The position numbers and the translations under genes were made by a program. A DNA stretch of 64,000 nucleotides from Streptomyces sp. NBC_00443. GTDB taxonomy: Bacteria > Actinomycetota > Actinomycetes > Streptomycetales > Streptomycetaceae. The notes under the pieces are model-generated. The model had not been told where the DNA came from. It ran no database searches and saw nothing but the letters and a program-made list of their open reading frames with translations. The stretch spans positions 372,001-436,000 of the forward strand of contig NZ_CP107917.1 in assembly GCF_036014175.1 (NCBI RefSeq), given 5' to 3'. Below are positions 7,432 through 18,352 of this stretch, in pieces (the stretch's first letter is position 1; every line of letters begins with the position of its first letter).

Positions 7432-10400
7432 GTGGGTGTGGCGGACGTGTTCGAGGTGCGGTCTGTCCCGGAGTTGCTCGTCGAGAACTCCTTACGCCAT
7501 GGCGACAAGGTCGCGTTCGCTGACGACCGGCGCGCGGTGAGCTGGGCCGGACTGGAGCGTCGTACCGCCCGGTTGGCGGTGCGGCTGGTGGTCGGCCGGG
7601 GTGCCAGGGTGGCGTTCTGCCTGGACAACAGCGTGGAGGTGGTCGAGGGTCTCCTCGCCACCGTGCGGGCCGCCGCGGTCGGTGTGCCGTTGAGTTCCCG
7701 CGCCACCGACGCCGAGCTCGCGGCGCTGCTGGCCGACTGTGACCCGGCCGTGCTGGTCACCGACCGGCGGAACCTGCCGCGGATCGCCCGGCTGACGGCG
7801 GGTCGGGCACTGCGGCTGGTGGTGACCGGCGAGGGCCCGGCGCCGGACGGTGCCTCGCGCTTCGAGGACCTCGTCGCCGAAGCGCCGGCCTCGCCCCCTG
7901 ACGATCTCGGTCTGGACGATCCGGCGTGGCTTCTCCACACGTCCGGCACCAGCGGCACGCCCAGGGCCGCGGTGTCCAGCCAGCGCTCGGCGCTCTGGTC
8001 CGCCGTCGCCTGTTACGTCCCCCGGCTCGGGCTGTCGGCGACGGACCGGGTGCTGTGGCCGTTGCCGCTGTCGCACACCTACGCCCACTCGCTGTGCGTA
8101 CTGGGCACAACCGTGGCCGGCGCGAGCGCGCGGATCACTGCGGCACCGGAGCCGCGCGAACTGGTCCGGCTGGTCGAGGAGTACGCACCGACCGTCCTCG
8201 GTGGAGTCCCCCTCACGTACCGTCAGTTACTCGATGCCGGTCTGGGGGCGGTGCCGTCGCTGCGGTTCTGCGTCACCGCCGGCGCGCCCAGCGGGCCGGA
8301 TCTGCGGGAGCAGGTCGGGACGCGGTTCGGTGCCCCGCTCCTCGACGGCTACGGCAGCACCGAGACCTGCGGCAAGATCGCCATGGAGTTGCCCGACGGG
8401 TCGTCGGTACGCGGGAGCAGCGGGCCGCCGTTGCCCGGTACGGACGTTCGGCTGGTCGATCCCGAGAGCGGACGGGCGGTCACCGACGGTGCGGAGGGCG
8501 AGATCTGGGTCCGCGGCCCCGGCGTCATGCTCGGCTACCACGACCGGCCCGAGGAGACCGCCGCTGCCGTACGCGACGGGTGGTACCGGACAGGTGACCT
8601 GGGCCGGTTCGGCGAGGGCGGCTGTCTGACCGTCACCGGCCGGGTCGGCGACCGGATCGTACGCGGCGGCGAGAACGTCGACCCTGCCGAGGTCGAGCAG
8701 GTGCTGCGCGGCCTGCCCGGCGTGCGGGACGCGGCCGTGGTGGCGCGGGCGCATCCGCTGCTCGGCGAGGTTCCGGTGGCATTCGTGGTTCCCGCACAGG
8801 CCACCCTGGACACGGCAGGCCTGCTGCGGGCCTGTGCCGCGGTGCTCTCCGCGCACAAGGTCCCGGACGAGGTCCTGTTCACGCCGGCCGTTCCGCGCAC
8901 CGCTGCGGGCAAGCCGCGCCGGGCGCTGCTGCGCGAGGCCCTCGCCGAGCGGGCGGCCGAGCCGACGCTCGAACTGCTGGCCGACCGCACGCCCGGCGAG
9001 CGGCGGGCCGCGCTGACCGACCTGGTGTGTGCGGAGGCGTCGGCCATCCGCGGGTCGGCCGCCGATCCCGGCACCGCGTTCGCCGATCTCGGCCTGACCT
9101 CCATGGACGCGATGTCCCTGTGGCACCGGCTCAGCCTGCGCACGGGGCTGCGGCTGCCGGCGACGCTGGTCTGGGACCACCCGAACCCGGCCGCGGTCGC
9201 CGCCCATCTGGACGCCCGCCTGCACGGGACTGCCACGCCCACGGCCACCTACCCGACCTCGCCCACGGCGACCACGCCCGCGACGGAGGTGCCGCAGCGC
9301 GGTCCGCATGCCGAACCGGTTGCGATCGTGGCCCTCGGCTGCCGTTACCCGGGCGGGGTGGGCTCGCCCGAGGACCTGTGGCGCCTGGCGGCCGACGGAG
9401 TGGACGCCACCGGCGAGTTCCCCACCGACCGCGGCTGGGACATCGACTCCCTCCACCATCCCGACCCCGACCGGATCGGCACCACGTACACCCGCCGTGG
9501 CGGCTTCCTCGACGACGTGGCGGACTTCGACCCGCTGTTCTTCGGCATGTCGCCGCGCGAGGCCATGGCCACCGACCCCCAGCACCGCCTGCTGCTGGAG
9601 GTCGCCTGGGAGACGCTGGAACGCGCAGGCATCCCCGCGCCGGAGGTGCGCGGCACCAGCACGGGCGTGTTCGTCGGACTGATGCACGCCGGCTACGGCA
9701 ACGGCGTCTCGCCGCACGAGTTGGAGTCGCACATCGGCATCGGGTCGTCGGGCAGTGTCGCCTCCGGCCGTATCGCCTACATCCTGGGGCTGCGCGGCCC
9801 GGTCATGACCCTGGACACGGCCTGCTCGTCCTCGCTGGTCGCGATGGACCTGGCCGCCAAGTCGCTGCGCGCCGGGGAGTGCACACTCGCCCTGGCCGGC
9901 GGTGTGACGGTGTTGTCGAGTCCGCAGCCGTTCGTCGCCTTCAGCCGCCAGCGCGCCCTGTCGCCGGACGGCCGTTGCCGACCGTTCTCCGCGGGAGCGG
10001 ACGGCACCGCGTGGGGCGAGGGCGTCGGTCTGGTGCTGCTGGAGAAGCTGTCGGACGCCCGGCGCAACGGCCATCCTGTGCTGGCCGTGCTGCGCGGGTC
10101 CGCCGTGAATTCCGACGGTGCGTCCAACGGTCTCACCGCCCCCAACGGCGAAGCACAGCGGGACCTGATCCGGCTGGCCCTGGCCGACGCGGGGCTGCGG
10201 GCGGCCGGCGTGGACGTGGTGGAGGGACACGGCACGGGCACCGCGCTCGGCGACCCGATCGAGGCCGGCGCCCTGCTGGCCACCTACGGTCAGGACCGCG
10301 ATCCGGGCGACCCGGTGTGGCTGGGCTCGGTCAAGTCGAACCTCGGGCACACCCAGGCCGCGGCAGGCGTGGCGGGCGTGATCAAGATGATCGAGGCGAT

Positions 10401-10511
10401 GCGCCACGGCGAACTGCCCGCCTCGCTGTACGCGGATCAGCCCTCCCCGCACGTCGACTGGTCCGCAGGAGCTGTGCGGTTGCTCGACCGGGCCCGACCG
10501 TGGCCCCCGGG
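7432..10511 (+). CDS. Type I PKS, 5' part: acyl ligase-ACP-KS
   Basis: Start GTG with a GGGGGA box 6-7 bases upstream. The first 510 residues are an ANL-family acyl ligase: [39 protein letters not shown] and [10 protein letters not shown] near the end. It should adenylate a carboxylic acid starter and load it on the ACP that follows (GLTSMD, Ser near 557). A complete ketosynthase comes next: DTACSSS (Cys near 797), [13 protein letters not shown] (His near 932) and [12 protein letters not shown] (His near 972). The KS ending should read [11 protein letters not shown], but that text is in the next frame, so an extra base lies in the C5G3 run at 10504-10511. The first frame stays open to 11331 but is meaningless after the break. 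Two TTA codons occur (7492-7494, 8227-8229). Confidence 0.9.
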
Positions 10512-13500
10512 ACCGGCCGCGGCGTGCGGCGGTCTCATCGTTCGGTATTGGCGGTACGAACGCTCACGTGATCATCGAGGAACCGGCGAAAGCCGATTCC
10601 GGCGGTGCTGCGGGGGTCAGCGGGTCCGGGTCCGATGCTGGAGCGGATGCGGGTTCCGGGAGCCTTTCGGGCGCCGGTTCGGGTGCCGGAGCAGTCGTGC
10701 GAACGGGCGCGGGTTCCGGTGCGGGATCGGCACCCGGTACCGACATCCTCCCGACCCCGACCCCGCCGGCAACGAGACTGCCGGTCACACCCTGGCTGAT
10801 CGGCGGCGGCGACGAGGCCGGCCTGCGCGCCCACGCCGCGAGGCTCGCCGCCGCGCTGGCCGACGTGACCGGCGAGTCGGCAACACTGGACGTCGCGTAC
10901 TCACTGGCAACCACCAGGGCACCGCAGTCCCGCAGGGCCGCCGTGTTGGCCCCCGATGCCGAGGGGCTGCTCGCCGGGCTGCGCGATCTGGCCGACGGTG
11001 TCGACACACCGGCGCTGCTGCGGGGCACCGCACGTACCCGTCCGAAGGTGGCACTGCTCTGCGCGGGCCAGGGCGCCCAACGGCCCGGTATGGGCCGCGA
11101 ACTGCGCGCCGCCTTCCCGGTTTTCGACGCGGCGTTCACCGGATGGTGCGAGGAGTTCACGCCGTGGCTGGACCGGCCGCTGCTGGAGGTCATCGACTCC
11201 CTGGACGACGGCCTGCTGAACCGCACCGACTACGCGCAGCCCGCGCTGTTCGCCTTCGCGGTCGCCTTTCACACGCTGCTCGCCGACTGGGGGGTCCGGC
11301 CGGACTACCTGGTCGGTCACTCGATCGGTGAGCTGGCCGCCGCCCATATCGCCGGTGTGTTCTCCCGCGCCGACGCGGTCCGACTGGTCGCCGCCCGCGC
11401 CCGGTTGATGGCGGCCCTGCCCACCGGCGGCGCGATGATCGCGGTGCGTGCGCCGCTGGCCGAGGTGACTCACCATCTCGGCGAGGGGCCCGGCCGGGTG
11501 GCGGTCGCGGCGGTCAACGGACCGACGTCGGTCGTACTGTCCGGCGACGAGGACGCCGTGACGGCGCTCGTCGCCACCATCGGACGCCCGTCCCACCGGC
11601 TACGGGTCAGCCACGCCTTCCACTCACCGCTGCTGGACCCGATGCTGGCCGAGTACCGGGCGGTCGCCGAGGCGGTGACCTACCACCGGCCGTCCGTCCC
11701 GGTGGTGTCCACGCTGACCGGCCGTCCCGAGCAGGACGCGCTCACCGACGCCGAGCACTGGGTACGGCAGGCGCGTGAGACGGTTCGGTTCGCCGACGCG
11801 GTGCGGTGGTCGGCCGACGCCGGCGTGACGGCGTACGTCGAGGCCGCGCCCTCCGCCTCGCTCGCAGTGGCGGCCGAGGGCTGCGTCGCGCCGGACGCGG
11901 GCGCGGTGTTCACGGCATGCCCCGATCCCCGTACGGCGCTCGATGCGCTGGCAGCGCTGCATGTGCACGGGGTGCCGGTGGACTGGCGGCGGGTGTACGC
12001 GGGCAGCGGTGCCCGTCGGCGTCCGTTGCCCACCTATCCCTTCCAGCGACAGCGCTATTGGCTGAACGCCGTGCGGCACCGCACCCCGTCCGGCCACCCC
12101 CTGATGGGGCAGCCGCAGCACGACGCCGATGGGCCCGGGATCCGGCACACCGCCGCACTTTCCACCACGGACCACCCTTGGCTGGCCGACCACGCGATCG
12201 GCGACCGGGTGGTGGTGCCCGCCACCCTCTTCGCCGAACTGGCCTGCCGAGCCACCGGCACCCCCGGCGCCGTCCGGCTGGCCGAACTGGCCTTCCACGA
12301 GCCGCTTGTGCTGTCCCCGGCGGATCGGATGCAGGTGCAGGTGGTCGCCGGGGCACCGGACGCGGCGGGCGGCCGACCGGTCACCATCTGGGCCCGCCCG
12401 GTCGGCGCGACGGGGCCGTGGAGCCGGCATGCCACCGCGACGACCGCCCCGGCTCAGGCTCCGCCCGCCGATGGGGGCGAGGCGTGGCCGCCCGCAGGCG
12501 CCGAGCGGCTACCCATCGACTATCCGCGCCTCGCGGCGTACGGCCATCACTACGGGCCCGCCTTCCGCGCGGTGAGCGCCCTGTGGCGTCGGGACGGTGA
12601 AGTCTTCGCCGAACTGGCGCTGTCGCCCGGGGAAGCGGCGACGGCGGATGCGTACACCCTGCACCCCGCTCTGTTCGACGCGGCGCTGCACGCCGCGCTG
12701 CTGGCCGAGGAGCCGAGCGAGCGAGCGCGTGAGCCGCGGGCCCCGCTCGCCTGCACGGGTCTGACGGTGTACGCCACCGGTGCCTCGGCGGCGCGGGCCG
12801 TCGTACGGCGCCTCGGGGAGGACGAGTTCCGGGTCACCCTCACCGACCCCGTGGGTCGGCCCCTCGCCGCCGTGGAGTCCATGGTCACCCGCGCGATCCC
12901 GACCGCAGCCACAGCGCGTGCCGGGACATACCGCCTCACCTGGCGGCCGGCGGCGCCGGTCCACGACGCGAGCCCTGAGCACGAGCTGCTCGACGTGGCC
13001 CGACTCGCCGCGGCCCTGCCCGAAGACGCCATCCCGCCCGAACGCGCCCGCAAGCTCCTCGGCGCCGCGTTGGAGGCCGTACGCGCATGGACCTCGGATG
13101 TGCGGCCGGGCCGTCTGATGGTGCTCACCCAGAACGCCACCGGCGACGACCCCGATCCCGCCGAGGCCGCGGTCGCAGGGCTGGTGCGCAGTGCCCAGTC
13201 CGAGCACCCCGACCGGATCGTGCTGGTCGACCGGGGTGGAGTCCCGGCCTCACCAGGGGACTTGGAGGGAGCGCCAGAAGGCCTGGAGGCAGCGCTGCGG
13301 TCCGGCGAGCCACAGGTCCGTCTGCGTGACGGTCTCGTCCTGGTGCCCCGACTCCTCCTCACGGATCCGCCCACCGCCGAGCCACCCGCCCTGGACCCCG
13401 ACGGGACGGTGCTGATCACCGGCGGCACGGGCGCGCTCGGAGAGAGTCTCGCCCGGTATCTGGTCGCGGAACGCGGGGTACGACACCTGCTGTTGACCGG

Positions 13501-15394
13501 CCGCAGCGGACGCGTCCCGGACTGGGCGGGCGGCCTGCCCGCGAAAGTGCGCGTGGCGGCGTGCGACGTGGGCGACCGCGCGGCCGTCGACACCCTGGTC
13601 GCGTCCTGCCGACCGGCGCCGACGGCCGTCTTCCACCTTGCCGGGGTGGTGGACGACGGCGTGGTGGACACCATGACCCCGGGCCGGCTCGCGACCGTGC
13701 TCGCGCCGAAGGCTGACGGTGCCTGGCATCTGCACGAGGCGACGAAGGACCTCGGCCTGTCCGCGTTCGTCCTGTACTCCTCGGCCGCCGGAGTCCTCGG
13801 CCGACCGGGCCAGTCGAACTACGCCGCCGCGAACGGATTCCTCGACGCGCTCGCCCGGCACCGCGTGGCCCACGGACTGCCCGCGCAGGCCTTGGCCTGG
13901 GGTCCGTGGTCCACCGCGGACGAGGGGGGGATGGCGGCCCGCGTCGCGCCCGCACGTCTCGGCGAGGGCGGCGTGCTGTCCGTCACGGAAGGGGAGGGCG
14001 TGCGTCTCCTCGACACGGCCATGCGCCTTGCGGAACCGGTGCTGGTGCCGATCCCGTTGGACCTCGCGGCAGCGGGCGGTCCGGCCGCGCCGTCCGTCCT
14101 CGCAGACCTGGTGGCGCAGCGTGCGGCTCAAGCCGAGCGGCACGTCACTGACGTATCGCCCCCTGGGACTGCTGGGGCTGAAGAGGTCGGCAGGGCTGCT
14201 GTGCAGGCACCCGGCGCGTGGCGTGAGCGGCTAACCGCCATCGACGCGCCCGAACGCGAGACCGTCCTGGCAGAGCTGATCCGCGTCGAGGTCGCCGCGG
14301 TCCTGGGCTTCACCGACCCGGCCGCATTCCCCGCCGAACGAGCCTTCACCGAGGTCGGCTTCGACTCCCTGACCTCCGTACAGCTCCGCAACCGCCTCAG
14401 CGCGTTCACGCGCGTGCGACTGGCTCCGACCGTCGTGATGGAGTTCCCCACGCTGCCCGAGCTGGCGGCGCACGTCCATGCCGCTCTGATCGATGCGGGC
14501 GCGCTGGGGCAGGACGGATCCGAAACACCACCTCCGGCAGCGCCCGGCCCCCAGTCCTCACCCTCCTCCCCCTCATCCCCCTTGCGGTTCAGCACCCTCT
14601 ACCACCGAGTGCTGTGCGAACAGGGCCCGTTGGAGGCGATGGGGCTGCGCCATCTCGCGTCCTACGCCCTGCCGACCTTCACCGACGGGGAACGCACCGA
14701 GCACGCGGTCCCGCCGGTCCGGCTCGCCCACGGCGACGGCACTCCGCTGGTGTACATCCCGGACTATCTCTCACCGCTCCACCGCGAACCCTGCGCTCTG
14801 GCCGAGCAGTTCGACGGCGAACGCGACCTGTTCCTGCTGGAGCATCCCGGATTCGGAACGCGCCGGGCCGTCCCGGACAGCATGGCCACGCTGGTGCGGA
14901 CGCACGCCGAGACGGTGCGCGCGCTGTCCACGGACCTGGAACCGGTCATCGTCGGCTACTGCGCCGGCGGCGCGATCGCGCACGCCGTGGCCCGTGATCT
15001 CGCGCACACGGGACACGCTCCGGCCGGCGTGATCCTGATCGACTCCCATGCCGGAGTGCTGCGCCGCGACGACCCTCGTGGGCTGGCCCTGATGTCCGCC
15101 GGCGCCGCTCTGCCGGACGACGTGGTCGACGAGCTGGACGACTCGTTGCTGATCACCGGGGGCGGCTATGCGCGGGTACTCGAGAACTGGCAGCCCGAAC
15201 CGGCTGCGGTCCCGACCCTGTTGCTCCGCGGCCGGCCCACGCAGCACATGCGGCAGGCGGCCCCCGACGGGGACTGGCAGCCGCGCTGGCCGCTGCCCCA
15301 CGACAGCGCGGACCTGCCCGGCGACCACTTCACCGTGCTGAACCGCGATGCCCACAGCACGGCAGCGGCGATCCGTGCCTGGCTGACCAAGTGA
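10512..15394 (+). CDS. Type I PKS, 3' part: AT-DH-KR-ACP-TE
   Basis: Continues the same polypeptide in a second frame (KS tail at 10526-10580). After a Gly/Ser/Ala-rich linker come: acyltransferase ([16 protein letters not shown] near 11317, HAFHS near 11614, the malonyl-CoA signature); dehydratase ([13 protein letters not shown] with His near 12190, and [10 protein letters not shown]); ketoreductase ([10 protein letters not shown] near 13420, [19 protein letters not shown], the Asp-bearing B-type pattern); ACP ([12 protein letters not shown], Ser near 14368); and thioesterase. The TE nucleophile elbow reads GYCAGG, with Cys (14960-14962) where Ser is usual; HSAD and GDHF occur in the tail. 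With DH and KR but no ER, each extension gives a double bond. One module is present, so it either acts once or iterates to a polyene. A GTG at 10568 is not a credible start because it falls inside the KS. Confidence 0.88.
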
Positions 15395-15425
15395 CCTCGT
15401 ACAAGAACGCAACAGGAGCCTCTCG

Positions 15426-16889
15426 ATGACCTCGGACTACGACCTCGTCGTCGTGGGCGGCGGGCCGGCCGGCTCGACCGCCGCGACGGCCGTGGCCCTG
15501 CGCGGGCACCGGGTGCTCCTGCTGGAGCGCGAGACCTTCCCCCGGTACCAGATCGGCGAGTCGCTGCTGCCCGCCACCGTGCACGGCCTGTGCCGCATGC
15601 TCGGAGTTGCCGACGAGGTCGCCCGGGCCGGCTTCACCCTCAAACGCGGCGGGACACTGCGCTGGGGCCGCGCCCCGGAGCCCTGGCAGTTCTCCTTCTC
15701 GATGACGCCCCGCCTGCCCGAGCCCACTGCGACGGCCTTCCAGGTGGAGCGCTCCCGGTTCGACGAAATCCTGCTGCGCAACGCCGAACGGGTCGGGGTC
15801 GAGGTGCGCGAGAGCAGTCCCGTACGCCGCGTGCTCACCGACGGCGAGCGGGTGCACGGCGTCGAGTACACCGACCCGGACGGGACCGCGCGCACGGCGC
15901 ACGCCCGGTACGTGATCGACGCGTCCGGCAACACCAGCCGGATCCACGGCCGAGTCGGCGGAGCCCGCGTGTACTCCGACTTCTTCCGTAACCTCGCCGT
16001 GTTCGGCTACTACGCCGGCGGCCGCCGCCTCCCCGAACCGAACAGCGGCAACATCTTCTGCGCCGCCTTCGACGCCGGCTGGCTCTGGTACATCCCGCTG
16101 CGCGACGACCTCACCAGCGTCGGCGCCGTGATCTCACCCGAGCACTACGCGGCCGTCCAGCACGACCCGCGCGGCGCCTGGCAGAACATGATCACATCGT
16201 GCCCGGAAGTCGACCGCCTGCTGACGGACGTACCGGTCGCGACCGAGCCGCCGTACGACCGGGTGCGCGTGCGCAAGGACTACTCCTACTGGAAGAAGTC
16301 CCTCTGGGCACCGGGCATGGCCCTCGTCGGCGACGCCGCATGCTTCGTCGACCCGGTGCTCTCCTCCGGCGTCCACCTGGCGACGTACGGCGCCCTGCTG
16401 GCAGCCCGCGCGGTGAACTCCGCACTCGACGGCAGTGTCCCCGAGGAGCGGGGCTTCGCCGAGTTCGAGGCGCGCTACCGCCGCGAGTACGGCGTGTTCT
16501 ACGAGTTCCTCATCGCCTTCTACGACATGGAGCGCAACGAGCAGTCGTACTTCTGGTCGGCGAAGAAGGTCACCCGGGTCGACGTCGATGAAGTCGCCGC
16601 CTTCGCCGAGTTGGCCGGTGGCGTGGCCTCCGGCGACACAGCGGTGATCGCAACCGGTCACCCCCACTGGAATGCCGCGTCCGCCGAACTGAACAACGCG
16701 GTGGACCGCCTGACGACCGGCGACGACCGCGTGAACCCGCTGCTGTCCACCCAGGTCGTCACCGACACCTTCCGCACCGGCAACGACCTCCAGGAACAGG
16801 CTTTGTACGGCAGCCCGCTCGATGAACCGGGTGCCGCCGCGCCCGACGGTCTCACCGTCGCTGCGGACGGCCTGTCCTGGGTCTCATGA
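15426..16889 (+). CDS. FAD-dependent halogenase, CndH/PltA type
   Basis: 487 aa flavoprotein that should use FADH2, O2 and chloride to chlorinate an electron-rich, usually carrier-protein-bound substrate. GGGPAG (11-16) binds FAD; RYQIGESLLP follows; the halogenase lysine is likely K73 in FTLKRGGT; GWLWYIP (218-224) is the GWxWxIP element that separates halogenases from monooxygenases. LVGDAACFVDPVLSSGVH is the second FAD segment. The sequence style (ESLLPATVHG, KRGGT) matches the chondrochloren-type class working on tethered substrates. The gene starts 31 bp after the PKS stop with AGGAG 8 bases before the ATG, so it is co-transcribed. No flavin reductase is nearby; a housekeeping one would serve. 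Likely target: an aromatic starter loaded by the PKS ligase, by inference. Confidence 0.9.
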   Translation: MTSDYDLVVVGGGPAGSTAATAVALRGHRVLLLERETFPRYQIGESLLPATVHGLCRMLGVADEVARAGFTLKRGGTLRWGRAPEPWQFSFSMTPRLPEPTATAFQVERSRFDEILLRNAERVGVEVRESSPVRRVLTDGERVHGVEYTDPDGTARTAHARYVIDASGNTSRIHGRVGGARVYSDFFRNLAVFGYYAGGRRLPEPNSGNIFCAAFDAGWLWYIPLRDDLTSVGAVISPEHYAAVQHDPRGAWQNMITSCPEVDRLLTDVPVATEPPYDRVRVRKDYSYWKKSLWAPGMALVGDAACFVDPVLSSGVHLATYGALLAARAVNSALDGSVPEERGFAEFEARYRREYGVFYEFLIAFYDMERNEQSYFWSAKKVTRVDVDEVAAFAELAGGVASGDTAVIATGHPHWNAASAELNNAVDRLTTGDDRVNPLLSTQVVTDTFRTGNDLQEQALYGSPLDEPGAAAPDGLTVAADGLSWVS

Positions 16890-16890
16890 C

Positions 16891-16944
16891 GAGGACGGGC
16901 GGGGCGCTGGACTGATCAGCTGGTCCAGCCGCCCCCCTGTCCTC
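16891..16944. terminator. Bidirectional hairpin between halogenase and kinase genes
   Basis: Long imperfect inverted repeat: GAGGACGGGCGG and GCTGGAC on the left, GTCCAGCCGCC and GTCCTC on the right, loop around TGATCAGCT. It sits exactly between two convergent genes, as expected of a shared terminator. Confidence 0.7.
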
Positions 16945-16945
16945 C

Positions 16946-17488
16946 TCAGCGGTCGATCGCCGGCACCCGGTCGAGGCCCGTCTCACGCATGATGCGGTCC
17001 ACGGTCGCGTGCAAGGAGCTCCCGGCGTCGATGACGGTCTCGATCCCGTCAGGCAGCAGGTCCCGTTCGCGGTACCAGTCGCGCAGGTGCTGGTCGGTGA
17101 CCTGGGCCAGCAGGGCCGGGTCGGGCTTCGTCGCATGCCGTGCGAGGGTCTCCTGCAAGGGCACGTCCAGGTAGTAGCAGCGCGTGGTGCCGCGGTGGTC
17201 GTGGACCAGGTCCTTGAGCATCGGGCCGTACCGGTCGGCGTACAGGATGCCCTCGACGACCGTGTGGAACCCTGCGGACAGGGCGTAACGGGCCGTCATG
17301 TCGATCAAGCCGATGTTGGCTGCGCCGGGCCGGTCCCGCTCGCGCAGCACGATGCGGCGCAGGTTGTCCTGGCCGACCAGGGCCAGATTGCGGCCGAACC
17401 GCTCGCGCAGGCCGGCCGCGACGGACGACTTGCCGGAGGCGCTGTTGCCGCGCAGGACGACCAGCCGGGTCTCAACCGTTCCCACCAT
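16946..17488 (-). CDS. P-loop kinase-like NTPase
   Basis: 180 aa. A Walker A motif GNSASGKSS lies at residues 14-22 directly after the first beta strand, and the overall size fits small AAA_33-type kinases. A DxP-containing segment (YYLDVPLQETLARHATK, about 116-132) resembles the lid region of adenylylsulfate/gluconate-type kinases. It probably phosphorylates a small molecule or nucleotide; the substrate cannot be told. ATG 17488 is preferred; GTG codons at 17491 and 17485 are alternatives, since no strong ribosome site is seen. It lies 23 bp after the broken Imm49 gene on the same strand. Confidence 0.75.
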   Translation of the reverse strand: MVGTVETRLVVLRGNSASGKSSVAAGLRERFGRNLALVGQDNLRRIVLRERDRPGAANIGLIDMTARYALSAGFHTVVEGILYADRYGPMLKDLVHDHRGTTRCYYLDVPLQETLARHATKPDPALLAQVTDQHLRDWYRERDLLPDGIETVIDAGSSLHATVDRIMRETGLDRVPAIDR

Positions 17489-17511
17489 CACGACGGACAC
17501 GCTACCGACGG

Positions 17512-18249
17512 CTACTGCTGCGGGGCACGCATCAGGGATTGGGGCAGGTAGCCGGACCGTACGCCCAACTGCCAGCCGTGCGCGAGACAGGCAAGCGCGG
17601 CCAGCGCCATGGCAGCCACCGGCAGCAGACTCCTGGGGACCGGGTCGCTTCCGGCGTTGTCGCGGTGCGCCACAAGCCGCTCTTCCAGAGCGTGTTCGAG
17701 GGTGGCCTGGTCGTCGTCGAGCAGTACGCGCAGCAGCCTCTGATCCGGCGTCAGTGTCCCGCTCGCGTCGAGTTGCCCGGCTGCCCGCGCACGGGCCTCG
17801 GCGTCCGGCTTGTCCAGCGGGACCCGGCCGGGCCGCGCCCCGGGCACCGGCCCCTGCACGACGGTCAGGTAGGTGCACAGCGCGTCCATCTCGGCGAGGT
17901 CGCCGGGCTCCGACACCGACTCCCGCTCCCGCTCCGAGTACGGGATTTCCTCACGGACAGCGGGCGCGGAAGCAGCCCAAGGTCAGCTCCCCCAGCGCGC
18001 ACTCCGCTGCCGTGAGCAGGAAGCGCGGGATCGCGGCTCGTCGAGGGCGGGGTCCTGCAGGGTGCGGGCCGCGGCGAAGTCGAGCAGATCGCCGCCCATT
18101 TCGCGCAGACTCTGACGCAACGGCCGACCGTCGTGGCGCATGGCGGAGGCGTGGCCGAAGGCCGTATGGGCCCCACGCTTGAGGGTGTTCTCGATCCGCT
18201 GCTCGGCGACTTCGTGACGTGTCACTTCCTTGATCCTCACGCACGTCAT
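17512..18249 (-). pseudogene. Broken Imm49-family immunity gene
   Basis: Text of the Imm49 family of polymorphic-toxin immunity proteins is present in three frames. The N-terminus (TRHEVAEQRIENTLKRG and SLREMGGDLLDFAAARTL) runs to PRSR near 18030; one base is missing and the sequence resumes as FLLTAAECALGELTLGCF to a stop at 17951. It then restarts in a third frame at IPYSERERE and EPGDLAEMDALCTYL, continuing to the C-terminal GVRSGYLPQSLM. Between GCF and IPYSE the middle of the protein (of the order of 70 residues, by my recollection of the family) is missing. No cognate toxin gene is present. The C-terminal 134 residues remain open from 17916. Confidence 0.7.
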
Positions 18250-18352
18250 CCTGGCAGCACCCACTGACAACGCAGGCACGCGTACGCGCGGACGGGAGCG
18301 GCGCCTCGTCACCGTTCCGGAGATCACCTCGAGGCTCCTCGTCAGCCCGAGG

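Noticed and set aside
10512-11331. Continuation of the first PKS frame past the KS as a real protein tail
   Set aside because: Composition becomes Arg/Gly-rich shadow-frame text while the true AT sequence is in the other frame.
10568-15394. GTG 10568 as an independent start of a second PKS gene
   Set aside because: The codon lies inside the conserved GTNAHVI end of the KS, has no ribosome site, and the preceding KS text continues in the same frame back to about 10526.
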